64,000 bases of DNA from Dentipellis sp. KUC8613 (GCA_002286715.1 NSJX01000013.1:418625-482624); one strand, 5' to 3'; positions 1 to 11,568 are shown, numbered from the stretch's first letter. Numbers and translations are program-made. Notes: generated by a model from the sequence alone, not told the origin.

Positions 1-502
1 AAGGCTAGCCATATCAACGGCTCAAAAGCATGCCATTTAATGGGTCCTCGGCGCCATGCTGCGATGAACAAAATAGATTAGTGAGGATAACCACGTGTTG
101 CTATCAGCTCTAGGAGGTATGCTTTTCGACTCGTCACCTAGGGTAATCGGTCTACTCAACGATACAGGGCCCCTTGTAATCACTCGACTTTCATTGGTAT
201 AAGCTTTCTGGACCCGATACAAAAAGTAGAAGACAGGAACAGTCGGTGCCTCAAGAGGGAGCTGCGCCGCAGAAAACATGCAAATAGTGAAGATGCTTCT
301 CAAGTGATGCATCGTTCACCAGACATTATCGTAAGTAACAAAGAAAGTACCTGGCACACCACATGGGTTGTAAAGCAGGCGCCTTGCGCGAGCCCTCGAC
401 AATCTGACTCGACTCATACTATAAGTATAGCTTGATCGCTCCAGGCGTCACGAAATTCTGACTCCCTCATCCACGCACTATACTGATATCCCAAACCCCA
501 CG
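1..502. other. Left-edge intergenic stretch
   Basis: No gene could be supported here. A 91-codon minus-strand reading frame (37-312) begins with ATG but shows no recognisable domain or splice context. The right part is the presumed promoter and leader of the acetyltransferase that starts at 503. Confidence 0.4.
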
Positions 503-1143
503 ATGTCCGCGCCCTCATTCGAAACTGCCCGCCTCACCTACCACGGCTTCACAAAGGCAGACTTCGACGAAATGTTCGAGATGTACAGCGATCCCGCAGT
601 GCAGCACGGTGCGATGATGGACGGCGTGCTCCCGCGCTCCGACGCGTTCAGGACGGAGATGGAGGGCTGGGCAGCGAAGAACGTCCTCCTCGCAGCCGTA
701 CGCGAGAAGGGGACGGGCGCCTGGGTCGGCAAGGTGTCGCTGCATATCCGGGTGGCCAAGGACCGCGAGGGCGAAGCAACGATCACGTTCAAGCGCCGGT
801 TTTGGGGGAAGGGGTACGGGGCGGAGGCCATGCGGTGGCTTGTGGACCAAGGCTTTCGAACACTGAATCTGCATCGGGTGGCACTGGGTGTGTTCGGGTC
901 GAATCTGAGAGCGATTGCGTTGTACAAGAAGGTGTAAGTGTGTTGGTGCTGTTCCAGGGGATACGTCGCTGATCTTTTTGCTTTGCTACATGCAGAGGAT
1001 TTGTGGAAGAGGGGAGGAAGCGAAAGGGCACGTTTGTCCAAGGGAAATGGGAGGACCTGATCCTGTTGGGAATTTTGGACGAAGAGTACTGGGCTAAACA
1101 TGAACAGAAGAGTGACACCGGTGGAGGACAGGCACTTGCATGA
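503..1143 (+). CDS. GNAT-family N-acetyltransferase
   Basis: This is a two-exon gene, join(503..933, 996..1143), coding for 192 residues. It is predicted to transfer an acetyl group from acetyl-CoA to an amine; the substrate cannot be told from sequence. The acetyl-CoA binding signature appears as FWGKGYGAEAMRWLV around residues 95-110. The C-terminal ALYKKVGFVEEGRKRKG stretch typical of the RimJ/RimL-like GNAT fold is restored only when the 62-nt intron (donor gtaagt, acceptor tgcag) is removed. Without splicing the frame hits a stop three bases after the donor. No signal peptide is visible, so a cytosolic protein is likely. The start is the only ATG before the conserved N-terminal ETARLTYHGF. 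Basis: direct reading plus GNAT family knowledge; family call firm, specificity unknown. Confidence 0.88.
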
Positions 1144-1339
1144 ACAATTCAGTGTCATGTTACAGTACCGAGGAAACCTGTATTTGATTTATCGGCAGTG
1201 AGGTGTTTTTGACCGCGCAGCGATATTTTCAACCATGTATTGCTTTGGGGGTGGAGGACATCACGGCCATGATCAAATTATATCCAAACTACAGCAATAG
1301 TCCATTCCTGAGTCCTTGCAATCGTAATCGGAAACACGC

Positions 1340-3428
1340 TCACGGCAAACCCGCAGCTGTTCTCAGTGCAGAGTAGATAGGTGTACCAACACCACTGAGC
1401 TACAACGACCAAGTATTGTCAGCTTCGCAAAAGCGCCGACACCAACGAGCATTACGCACCGGGTCCCATCCCTCAACTGCAGTAAAGCCGTTCGTTCCGC
1501 ATCCAGGATTATCACCTAGGAGATGACAGAGCTCAAGCAGGATATGGCAGGGAAATCAAGTTTGTACGAACCCCTTGCGACATCCCTGAATGCGTCCGGG
1601 TTCGCGTAGATAAGTGGGTTCAGGAATCCAAGCGTGCTCTTGCCCGCAGCGAGGAGCTCGTCGTTAAGCAGCGCGATAGTGCTCGCGATAACTGGAGCCG
1701 AGAAGCTCGTGCCGCCACCTTTGCCGTCTCTGCCCTGGTAAACCGACACCATGTCCGCGCCCTGCGCTGACACGTCGGGAAACCCGCGTCCGGATGCGTT
1801 ATACATGCCTTGGTATGTGTTGCCGAGCTGGGTTAGGAATTTCGAGACAGCAGCATCTTGGTAGGACGGCCGTGCGAAGATGTTGGAGAAGCCACCTGAA
1901 GAGTAGGGTGCGGCCTCTTCTGGAGGAAGGAATGCGGTGGCGCCCACGGAGGTGACACTGCATCCGTCCAGGTGAGTGAGTGGCGCAGGCGCAGGAAATA
2001 TGGATATGCTCACAAAGGACATGTCGAAGGAAAGGTGGGGACAAATACGGGGCATTGCTCCCCACCCACCCCGCCATCGACACCTCCGTCACCGGACGAG
2101 AATATGACAGTCGTCCCACGAGCGCCCAGTTGAGCATACAAGTTGCACAACGACCGCGCAACCGATTCCGTCACATTCGGCTCGTTCCAGCTGTAGCTAG
2201 TAGTGAACACCTGGGGCGGTGCGTCCTCACTCAGAAGAGCATTCGCGAGGTCAATCCAATCATCAAGGCCACTGGCGCCATTTGTTTCGCCCACGGAGTA
2301 GAACGTCACAGGAACTCCAGATGCAAGGCCCACTGTCCACTCGATGTCGAGGTCCTGAAGGCAAATCAGACCGGAGAAGAAAAGTAGACACAGAAGATCA
2401 CATACGGCCTCATTGCCTGCCAAACTCTGATTCTGAGGATTTTGGCCACCATTGACGGACTTCACATCGAACGTTGTGGAAGCATTCAGATCAGGTCGGT
2501 ATTTCTGGAGGAATAACTAGAACACAACATCCAGTCAGATGTGATGTGATACCGCCTTCAATGTCGCGCGTTCTTACCTGCAGGTCGGCTTCATCGACAT
2601 ATTCGTTGTCAAACCCAGCCACGCCAATCCGATTGCTAGCTTGAGTGGCCAGCGTTGCCGGAAGACCGTACATGTCCTGGATGCAACTGGGAGTGACGGT
2701 AAGATTGCAGGAGATAGGGATATCCCGCTGCGTCAGGCTCGACACGACAGATCGCCGGGCAACAGTCGATGCAACTGGAGACCCACGCGCCCCGATAGGG
2801 AACCTGGAGACCTTGTATGAGGTTCACTGCTATGATACAGAGGATGCACATACACACATTGTTGTGGGATATACAAGGTTCACCCTACCATGCATCGATG
2901 CAGGAATCGAGTAAGAAAGTGTCCGGAACGTCTTCTTCCCGGTCTTCTGGTGAGTGAATGTCGTATAGTTGGCGTCAAGGAGATTGTTCGCCTGTTCGAC
3001 TGTCGTTTGGACACGTAACCAGTCACCGGCAGGAGACATGGTCGTAGACGTCAAGTTATGCGAGGAAAGCCATGCATTCACGGCTGATACTGTGTCGGGG
3101 GAAGGCGCGACGAAGGCATTCACCTGTGAAGACAGTTCTCAGTAAGAACAGGATAAGTACTGAGAAATTTGAGATGTACCTGATCCTTGGATAGATTCTG
3201 ACCGTACTGACCACTGCCCGGTGTGCTAGCAGCGTATAGCGCGTCCTCGAGTCCAGAAGGATTGTTCTGTACCAGAGAGATGCGCAGGTTAAGGACCTGG
3301 TCAGCAGGCGCTGGACCATCTGGCACAAAGCCACTCGGTAAGTCCTCGCGCCGTTCGTGAACACGCATGCTGCGTGGCGTAGCCGCCACGAGAGATATAG
3401 CGCATACCAACAGAGCGCTGCGTCTCAT
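1340..3428 (-). CDS. Secreted S53 (sedolisin/TPP-like) serine-carboxyl peptidase, copy A
   Basis: Eight exons: complement(join(1340..1399, 1460..1515, 1572..1957, 2014..2354, 2406..2516, 2578..2803, 2858..3123, 3180..3428)), 564 residues. A short signal peptide (MRRSALLVCAISLVAATP) leads into a pro-kumamolisin activation region (about residues 30-190) and then the catalytic domain. The sedolisin triad is visible: Glu283 and Asp287 in NEADLD (split by intron 4), and Ser482 in GGTSFSAP. The oxyanion Asp373 lies in SSGDGGV. The C-terminal NNPGCGTNGFTAVEGWDP and GVGTP blocks match the family calcium-site region. The enzyme should act extracellularly at acidic pH as an endo- or tripeptidyl-peptidase. 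It is a close tandem paralogue of the gene at 5274-7361 with an identical intron layout. All phases close in frame, so the copy looks functional. Confidence 0.93.
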
Positions 3429-3902
3429 CTTGGCGGAAGGATGAGCTAGAGATGCGGAGGATTCAGCAACATATTTAAAGCGATTGGCTTGCGGCGTGAG
3501 GCGGGCATTGCGATGCCGCATGGATGGGAATATCTGCACATCGGCGATGTCGATGCACCTGTGGCCACCTCGTCGTTACGTCCGAGGTCCGAGAATTCCG
3601 CATGACATGCAGGTGCATGTGGCCCTAGAGCGGCTGGCCACTCATAGACCTCTGAAGCACTCCATTGTAGCCCATTTTCATGAATCCGATGCCTGGACGG
3701 CGGTATATCGCCGGTCATAGTTGATGACAATGTGCGTTGGTGAATGGAGAGAAGCACGGCTTTCGAGAAGATGGAGATAGCAAATAACGTAGCGTAGCGT
3801 ATGGATCCCTAGAAGCCCTGATGCAAAGCAATGTTATGCTGTGGCAATTACATGAGAAGCGTAGCGTCGCTTATGTTTGCGAATGCCAGAGAGCCGTCAA
3901 TC
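3429..3902 (-). repeat. Upstream block shared with S53 copy B
   Basis: This non-coding block upstream of copy A aligns in the same order with 7362-7816 upstream of copy B. Matching segments include gagaagatggagata followed by caaataacgtagcgtag, the block around ggccctagagc, and tgtggcaattacatgaga against tgtggcaattgcatgaga. The duplication therefore carried roughly 450 bp of promoter DNA with the gene. Extent was judged by eye. Confidence 0.75.
3472..3479 (-). promoter_or_regulatory. TATA-like box of S53 copy A
   Basis: A TTTAAATA element on the minus strand lies 44 nt upstream of the start codon at 3428. The same element is at an almost identical distance in copy B (7402-7409), which supports a core-promoter role. 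Confidence 0.55.
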
Positions 3903-4158
3903 TCCGTGAGGCAGGATACACATGGTCGGCGGCATACAGTATCGATGACAGAAGGCACGAGGGAGCAAAAGCCAGCAGAAGTATAATCCATATTGCGAGG
4001 GCAAAAGAACGTGAGAGCCGACAACTAGAAGTTTGTATACCGGCAGCAGGTCGAGGGGTCCGTGCCAGTGGAAGTTCAGATGTAGAGTCTGAGAGCGCCT
4101 AAGTCACGAAACACCTTCCACGCGCGTCTGTGGTTCAACAGGATCTTGCGATGTGCAT

Positions 4159-4875
4159 TTAGCGGGGCTCTGCGGAATCCTTTGGATAGGAAGCCTTGTC
4201 GAAGTCGTGCACCGTGCCTCCCAAGTTGTGGGTTTGCCCATCTACAAGCTCTTCTGGGGTGCCGGGTCTCTTCGCCTTGCCTAGGAGAGATTGCATGAAA
4301 GTGTTGTCAGGGCTGGCAAGATTCTCGTACAAGATGGTCAAAGGTTCGGATGCCGACGGATCAGGCGGGGAGGATGCCATGGAACAGCCGCCGTGGTAGT
4401 AGTCCGAATCGCTCATGTCCTCCAGCAGTCGAGCTCGTTTTGATGGGCCTCCACCTCGCGCTTCGCGACCCATGTTTTCAGCACGATCTGGAAGCGAGGG
4501 AGTACGGGAAGATCTTAACGCATGCGGCAGTGCCGTCGTCGTCGGACCCATGTGAAGCTGAAGCTGCTGAATTCGTTGAGCCCGTGATGCCTTGAGGGTT
4601 TCTTCTCGACGACGCAATATTCCAGCCTCCCATTTCTCGATAACGCAGCCAGCCTCTCCGGGGAGAGCGCAGGACTTCGAGCAGGTGCATGACTCGGAGA
4701 CGTTGCATCCGCGACACAAAGTAGGTCTTTTGCGAAAGCGTCGAGGATAGCGTTTGTAAGACGTGGAAGGGCAGACGATGAGGGAGGTGCGAGTACTGTA
4801 GGTGGACGAAAGACGAGACAGTGAGTTGACTGTGGTGGCCAGAGTCAAGTCGCCGCCGCGCTGCCGCGGCAGCAC
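4159..4875 (-). CDS. Unrecognised protein with a cysteine cluster (5' end uncertain)
   Basis: An open frame of about 239 codons ends at 4159-4161. No ATG occurs before residue 109 of the open segment, so an upstream exon is needed. Continuing upstream, the frame stays open to a plausible acceptor (cactag) near 4912. The visible protein has a basic N-terminal part and a Cys-rich patch (CRGC, CTCSKSC, then a further Cys, about residues 54-77), which could bind metal. A charged helix (EKWEAGILRRREETLKASRAQ-like) follows, then a Ser/Pro-rich tail with an acidic EDMSDSDYYHGG stretch. No family was recognised. It sits between the two S53 copies on the same strand and separates the duplicated units. 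It could also be a decayed gene. Protein-coding status is inferred from length and composition only. Confidence 0.45.
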   Translation of the reverse strand: MLPRQRGGDLTLATTVNSLSRLSSTYSTRTSLIVCPSTSYKRYPRRFRKRPTLCRGCNVSESCTCSKSCALPGEAGCVIEKWEAGILRRREETLKASRAQRIQQLQLHMGPTTTALPHALRSSRTPSLPDRAENMGREARGGGPSKRARLLEDMSDSDYYHGGCSMASSPPDPSASEPLTILYENLASPDNTFMQSLLGKAKRPGTPEELVDGQTHNLGGTVHDFDKASYPKDSAEPR

Positions 4876-5273
4876 TCGATCTTGCTCACACCTCGACTCA
4901 GCGGTCTAGTGAGAGGCAACACATCTTCCTAGACATATGTACTCAACTCTATCTTATGCTACAGAGTAGTGATAGACGGCGATCTCTCACGCTGGATCGT
5001 GTTCGTAGACGCCAAAGAACCTCATAAATTTTGATGGTTCGAGTCGGGTTGGATAAGGATTATCAGGCTGGGCGAAAAGAACGAAAAGAAAAAACTTGGT
5101 AAGGGTCGGGCATGTGCATGAGCTGTCTTGCTAAATCGCATCGACAATAGTCGTTCAAACTACATATGAAACCGTCAATGGGGCTAGTAGGTCAGAATGA
5201 TATGCAGGTAACGACAACGGTCTGCCCACTCCAGAGTCCCAAAAATCGTGGTCAAAGAGAGAGCCAGGACACT
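4876..5273. other. Intergenic, possible 5' exon of the preceding gene
   Basis: No confident gene. The part next to 4875 probably contains the missing first exon of the Cys-cluster gene; an ATG near 5026 on the minus strand is one candidate. The rest is the 3' flank of S53 copy B. Confidence 0.35.
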
Positions 5274-7361
5274 TTACAAACCCACGGCTTTCCTCAGTGC
5301 AGGGTAGAGAGGTGTACCCACTCCGCTGACCTGTGATGGTAACCATTTATTAGCTTCGCGAAAGCATCATGACCAGCGAGGGATATGCACCGGATCCCAA
5401 CCTTCAACTGCGGTGAAGCCGTTCGTTCCGCATCCTGGATTATTACCTGGAAAGAACAAAAGATTAAGCAATTTGTTGCATACGGAGAACGAACGCAGAC
5501 TGACCTCGCTCAATATCTCTAAATGCGTCTGGATTCGCATATAGAAGCGGGTTCAAAAATCCGAGTGTGCCCTTCCCCGCAGCGAGGAGCTCGTTATTAA
5601 GCAATGCGATGGTGCTCGCAATAATGGGAGCCGAGTAGCTCGTGCCTCCTAATCCTGTGACTCTACCCCGATAGACCGACACCATATCCGCACCCTGTGC
5701 CGAAATGTCAGGAAATCCGCGTCCGGAAGCGTTGTACTCGCCCTTGTATGTGTCGCCGAGCTGTGTCAGGAAATTTGAGACTGCAGCATCTTGATAAGGA
5801 GGGCGCGAAAAGATGTTGGAGAAGCCGCCGGAAGAGTAAGGAGCGGCCTCTTCGGGAGGGGAAAATACTGTAGCGCCTACGGAGGTGACGCTGCATGCGG
5901 ATCAGAAATCACCATACCTATGAGTCAAAAGAGATGCGCTCACAAGGGGCAGTTTGAAGGGAAGGTTGGGACAAACCCGTCACATGGTGCCCCACCGATA
6001 CTACCGCCGTCAACACCTCCATCACCGGACGAAAATATGACAGTCGTTCCTCGGGCACCAAGTTGAGCATACATATTACACAACGAGCGGGAAACCGATT
6101 CCGTCACATTCGGCTCATTCCAGCTGTAGCTCGTGGTGAACACCTGTGGTGGAGTATCTTCACTCAGCAGGGTAGTAGCAAGGTCAATCCAATCCTCGAT
6201 GCCGCCGACGCCATTTGTTTCACCCACAGAGTAGAATGTGACAGGAACCCCCAACGCAAGGCCAACTGTCCATTGTATGTCAAGGACCTGGATGCGGTGT
6301 GAGACTGGGATAAAGCTCGTAATTCGACAAGTCACGTACGGCCTCGGAGCCGGCCAGACTCTGATTCTGAGGATTTTGGCCACCATTGACTGACTGGAAC
6401 TCGAACGTCGTAGAAGCATTAAGATCAGGTCGGTACATCTGGAGGAACAACTAGAATGCGACACCACGTCAGAAGAGAAGTGCCACCACCTTCAATGACG
6501 AGCGACAGTACCTTCAGATCAGCCTCGTCGACGTATTCGTTGTCAAACCCAGCCACTCCAATTCTGTTGCCAGGCTGCGTGGCCAGCATCGCCGGAAGAC
6601 CGTAGGTATCCTGGATGCAGGCGGGAGTAACGGTCAGATTGCAGGAGATGGGGATATCCCGCTGCGTGAGACTCGATACGACGGATCGCCTCGCGAAAGT
6701 CGATGCGACAGGAGATCTACGGGCCTCAACGGGGAACCTGGATAGTCCCATGAGTATCATCGTTCGGGAAGAGAAAAAGGGTATACACACATAGTCGTAG
6801 GATACACGAGGTTCACATGATCGTTCAACGATGCTGGAATAGAGTAAGATAGCGTACGAATCGTCTTCTTCCCGGTATTCTGGTGTGTGAACGTAGTGTA
6901 CTTGGCATCGAGGAGACTGTTCGCCTGCTCAACTGTCGTCTGGACGCGCAACCAGTCACCGGCAGGGGAGATGGTCGTGGATGTCAAGTTATGTGAGGAA
7001 AGCCATGCATTCACAGCCAACACTGTATCAGGGGAAGGCGCGACAAAGGCATTCACCTGTGAAGACGGTCGCCGGTAAGAACAGCATAAGTGCGGATGAG
7101 TTCAATCTATACCTGATCCTTGGATAGATTCTGACCGTACTGGCCACTGCATGGTGTACTAGCAGCATAAAGCGCGTCCTCGAGTCCAGCAGGGTTGCTC
7201 TGTACAAGGGAGATACGCAGGTGAAGGAGCTGGTCGGCAGGCGCCGAACCGTCTGGCACAAAGCCGCTTGGTACATCCTCACGCCGATCGTGAACGCGCA
7301 TGTTGGATGGCGCGGCTGCCACGAGAAATGCGGCGCATGCGACCACACTGCTGCGTCTCAT
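5274..7361 (-). CDS. Secreted S53 (sedolisin/TPP-like) serine-carboxyl peptidase, copy B
   Basis: Eight exons: complement(join(5274..5330, 5391..5446, 5505..5890, 5944..6287, 6340..6450, 6512..6737, 6791..7056, 7113..7361)), 564 residues. The order is signal peptide (MRRSSVVACAAFLVAAAPS), activation domain, then S53 catalytic domain. Catalytic residues are conserved: the Glu/Asp pair in SEAVLD across intron 4, the oxyanion Asp in SSGDGGVDGG, and Ser in GGTSYSAP. All seven introns match copy A in position and phase, and exons 2, 3, 4, 6 and 7 have the same lengths. Exon 5 carries one extra codon and the last exon is one codon shorter. Predicted role: secreted acid endo- or tripeptidyl-peptidase in external protein breakdown. 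No disabling change was seen, so both copies appear active. Confidence 0.93.
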
Positions 7362-7816
7362 CTTCGAAGAGTGGACTAGAGTTGGGAAGGGATCAGTGGT
7401 GTATTTAAACAGATTTGTTCACCGATGGGGCGAAGCAATGTGATGCGTCATGAATGGGCACGTCTGCTCATTTGCAGCGCACCTTGGCTCGGACACTTCG
7501 TCAGGCAAGCTATTTCTAGAGTTCGAGAATCTCGGATGACAAGCAGATGCATGCGGCCCTAGAGCAGCTGGCCGCCCATTGACTTCTTGAGAAGACCATT
7601 GTAACCCATTTCACGAATCCAATGTGAAGACGGCGGCAAAGAGCCGTTGACCATATACTTTGATGAATAGATAGAAGCATGGCTATCAAGAAGATGGAGA
7701 TAACAAATAACGTAGCGTAGTGTCTGGAGCCCTGAAGGCACTGTTGTGAAGCAACATGGCATCTTGTGGCAATTGCATGAGACATGTGGCTTCGCTGATG
7801 TTCGCAAACGTCGGAG
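7362..7816 (-). repeat. Upstream block shared with S53 copy A
   Basis: This is the second copy of the non-coding block described at 3429-3902. Similarity fades at about 7816, roughly 200 bp before the TAF12 start, and this probably marks one edge of the duplicated unit. Confidence 0.75.
7402..7409 (-). promoter_or_regulatory. TATA-like box of S53 copy B
   Basis: A TTTAAATA element lies 41 nt upstream of the start codon at 7361, matching the one before copy A. Confidence 0.55.
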
Positions 7817-8023
7817 AGACGCGCGCTATGGCGACCGTCGACGGCCGTGGCACGGACAGAAGCATACAGATAACAAAAGCTTGAGGTGAGTGAAAGAACA
7901 AAGCACAGAGCTCTCGACCACTGCAGTCAGATGTCTGAGCACGTGGCAAGGACGCCAAGCGCCCACGCGGCCTTCGCGCGCGCCTTGTCCCAGACGACCT
8001 CTGCAGCGTCTGCTCACGCCGAC

Positions 8024-9300
8024 ATGGCGAGCAACACCAACGGCGCATCCGCCGCCAACAACAATCAGGCCGCGAACATCATCACCGCGCTCGGTAATGC
8101 CTTCAAGCAGTCGACAGGCGACCCGCCGTCCTCGGAGCGCATTGCGCAGATGCTGCTGCAGAACATGGGCCAGCTGGGCGAACTTGCGAAACAGGGCAAG
8201 CTGAACCACCAGCAGATCATGCAAGTACGTATACCATTGTACTTTGACTCTCCGTGCGCGCATTGCTGAGCATTTGGACCGTCTCTTGCAGCTCAAAGAG
8301 TACGCCAATAAGCACAATAAGGCGCCCAGTGCCTCGGGCACACCAGGCGCGCAGACACCCCAGGCATCCTCCAGCACCGCTACAGTGCGTAATACGTGCT
8401 ATATTCTGACCTCTCTGTACTGAATCGTGCGTAAATGACCACAGACTTCCAATCTGGCTCCACCACACGCTGCATACAAGGGCGCGTCGCCCACGCCCAT
8501 GCTTGGCGTCACACCAACCAACTCAACTGAGGCATATCCGATCAGCCAATCGCTGAATGTACAGAACCCGGGACAGGTGACCTGGACCACAGCGAGCCAG
8601 GGACGACCGACGCTGACGGGAGGGACTGCGGCTGGACGGATGTCGAGTGCGTGTCATGGTTGAAGTCCATTGTGGTTCAGGACTTATTCCCGTGGTTTGC
8701 AGGCACGCCAGCGCAGATGAAGGCGAGCAGCGACGAGGTGTTCACGCCAGACGATACGAGCAATCGCCGAAAGAATACGCCTGGGGATCAGAGTATGCGG
8801 CGGTCGATACAAGACTTGGTTTCGAGCATCGATCCAACTGTGAAAATAGAGCCGGAGGTGGAGGACGTGAGTCCCACCGCAGTTCCACGTGTTCTATGGA
8901 GCTCTGCTGACTTCGAGTCTTCCCACTGCAGTTGCTCCTCGACATAGCGGACGAATTCATCGACTCTGTGACGAACTTCGGTTGTCGCCTTGCGAAGCAT
9001 CGCGGGGGCGACACCCTCGAGGTCCGGGATCTTCAATTACACCTCGGTTCGTCCAATATCACACTCATCCTATCTCTCCCCTGTGTCTCTTACCGTGTCA
9101 TGTCTGTAGAACGCAATCACAACATCCGCATCCCCGGTTTCTCATCAGACGAGACGCGGATATCCGTTGCCCAATCGGGCATTGCGCCTCTTGCACCCAC
9201 AGCGGGGACCAAGAAGGGCGCTCAGGGCTCGCAGCTGACGCTGCGGAGCCACCGGCTCGCGCAGGTTCAGCAGGTCAAGCGGGAAGCAAAGCTTCTCTAG
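8024..9300 (+). CDS. TAF12: TFIID/SAGA subunit TAF12
   Basis: Six exons: join(8024..8224, 8292..8384, 8445..8646, 8703..8866, 8932..9046, 9110..9300), 321 residues. TAF12 is a histone-fold subunit that pairs with TAF4 in TFIID and with Ada1 in SAGA, and acts in the nucleus. The C-terminal histone fold reads [24 protein letters not shown], then [23 protein letters not shown], with exon 5/6 splicing restoring HLERN. The N-terminal half is Gln/Asn/Ser/Thr-rich low complexity, normal for fungal TAF12. An N-terminal helical segment ([22 protein letters not shown]) precedes it. The start at 8024 has the best context (gacATGG); an in-frame ATG at 7931 would add 31 residues. It is transcribed divergently from S53 copy B. 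Confidence 0.94.
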
Positions 9301-9646
9301 ACCCCCTCGCGTGGGCAGATCTTGTATGGAATACTCCTGTATCGCACGGATTGCTGTCGATTCTGTATTTATTAGCTGCTCTCGAGTAGAGAATTGTAGA
9401 CATAGTTAATGATTCCTTGGATGGCTTCCACTATCAATTGAAGCTGACGCTGGCTTTGAAAGGTTTTTTGCACCCGGACTCCGACGACGTAAAGCATGCG
9501 GGCGGACACATCCCAAGAAAACTATTGTGCATGTATTCAGTTATACGATGATATACATCTAGCAACTCCATGCAAGCAACCCCAATATGAGCAGTAAATA
9601 CAACTGTCAGGCCGACCCTCTCGAACCGCAACCTGAATGTGAACGT
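9301..9646. other. Tail-to-tail intergenic stretch
   Basis: This holds the 3' flanks of TAF12 (+) and the PAQR gene (-). No coding or structured element was recognised. Confidence 0.5.
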
Positions 9647-11568
9647 CTATGCCAACAAGCAAGAATCCCCCCCAATACCGCCCTTCAACTCATGCATCCC
9701 GGAACGGTGCTGCGCGATGGCGAGGACAACGAACAGGTGCCAGATCGCATGCGAGCCGCCACCGAGCCACGCCAGGCGGGGGCCCCAATGCGGCGGGAGC
9801 GCACGTTCGGGGAAGTGGGAGACGTAGAAGACGAGGCCCATGACATACGAAAGCAAGGACGGGGCAATGGGACCTATGACGAAGTGAGTAGGAAATTCGA
9901 TGGAGTTGTAATGCGAAGACGTACGCATGAACGAAAGCGTTTCTGAAGTCGAGTGCAAGAATGCGAGGCATGTCAGGGGCGCAAGGGATGCAAGTGCGAT
10001 AGCGACGAAGAACGTGGTGCGCGAGCGCTGAGATCCGATACATGAGTTTCATATTCCGAACTGCGAAGAGCACGAAACCCACCTTGTTCTCCGGCCGATT
10101 GAACCACTCGGAAAAGCAGAGCACGGTGGCCGTCACGCCTTTCAATGCGCAAATGCCGAGGAAGACATTCCGCATCGTGTCTTGACAAGGGAAACCGTAG
10201 TAGACGACCGTGGCAACGCTGGCACTGATCAACCTACGAGTAACAGGTAGCGTGAATATTCTCGGGCAGGTGAATAGCGGTGAAGGAAAATGGCACACCA
10301 TCCGATGCCAGCATAATCCAGTTTCGCACAAAGATCCATGCCTCGGTGATGAGCACAACCCGCCATTGTGTGCCAAATAACAGAGCTAAAAAGACAGAGG
10401 ATAGCAAAAATTGAAAATGCAGTGACTGGCACGTCCAAGGGTATCGATGAGGCCCCAAAAGCAGGCACGAGGTTCGCGATCCAAAGGACCAACGGAATGA
10501 GATGCGTGTGTATGTTGACTATAGGTGCCACTTTCAGCGTTGCTCTCGACCCGTATGGGAATGAATGGAAGACTCACGAGTCTCGTTATGCAATGCGAAA
10601 ACAGACATAATGATAAGGGGCCATCGACTGAGCGGGATGAACCTTGACATTCAAGTGAGCACAACGTCGCAGCTCAATCACATATCGACATACCGATAGC
10701 CGTGTGTTACAAATGGGTTATTACGCCATTGCTCAGGGAGGTCGGAATAGCATATGAGTTTTGCGCCGTGCAGGGAGCGCTGGATGGCCGACTTGACGTC
10801 TCTCGCAGCGCGCCCTATTCGGCCTTCTACATTTTCCACAGAAGGGGAGTTGGCACGTAAAATGTCTAAGAGCTCGACTAATTTGGCATTGGGCGTGAGA
10901 GCAGAGAAAGCATTGCTGTATGGGAATTGGGTAGATGAGAGATGCGATTGCAGAGTTTGGAGGTGGTTGGACAGAGTGGGTATATATTGCATGGGATGGT
11001 GAAGATCTATGTCTGAGAAACGGGAATAGACGTCGTCGATGCGTGAACGCATGTCCGGCAGGTTGAGCTGAGGGAGATGAGCGCGGACGTCAGGCATATC
11101 CGGGAGGTGGGATGTAACGTCCTTGAAGCTCGGGACGTCCGGCAGTTCTTGAAAGCGGGCAGAAACATAGTTCTCCACGGTGGCGGAGTCGATGTTGAGC
11201 TCTGGTAGATGCGAGCACACATCGTCCCGGATGCGGCGGAGCATCTCAATCCCATCCCTAGCCCATGCCCTCGCCTCCTCGACCTTGATTTCGCCCTTGC
11301 TCTTCCATGTCTCAGCTAGCTTGAGATCGCTGAGTGGCGAGTCAAGCTGAGACAGCCGGGTCTCGAGGTCGGCAAGATATGACAGAACGAGAATGCGAAG
11401 TGAAGCAAGGTGAGCAGCAGGGGAAGCAGAGGACAAGTCGAGTGCCTCGATGGAGGCCGGAAGTGGCTGGCAGGTTATGTGGTGCGCATACTGAGCAGCG
11501 AAAGACTGGCGGCGACGTTCGCGGGCATTTGAGATATTTGTCTCTGTTGCAGTGGTGGAGGAGGCCAT
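9647..11568 (-). CDS. IZH3: PAQR / haemolysin-III family membrane protein, Izh3-like with long N-terminus
   Basis: Six exons: complement(join(9647..9873, 9925..10027, 10083..10233, 10299..10518, 10578..10642, 10694..11568)), 546 residues. PAQR proteins are seven-helix membrane proteins related to adiponectin receptors; yeast Izh proteins affect zinc and sterol homeostasis. Conserved PAQR blocks: LPEQWRNNPFVTHGYRF at the junction with the core, ALHNETLNIHTHLIP, HTMAGCAHHRGMDLCAKLDY, PENK, and GGSHAIWHLFVVLA near the C-terminus. These carry the presumed zinc-binding His/Asp residues. About 300 residues precede the core; they are helical and hydrophilic with repeated LPDMP/LPELN-type segments, the architecture of the long Izh3 subtype. 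The first exon and the core are one gene: splicing the 51-nt intron at 10643-10693 restores GYRF. Start chosen at 11568 (context gccATGG reversed). Confidence 0.9.

Noticed and set aside
538..1158. 206-codon minus-strand frame over the acetyltransferase
   Set aside because: The plus strand carries a clear GNAT signature and a valid intron; the minus frame is a mirror artefact.
5030..5065. T-loop-like ggttcgagtc resembling a tRNA
   Set aside because: No flanking stem pairing, no A/B box spacing and no cloverleaf could be drawn.
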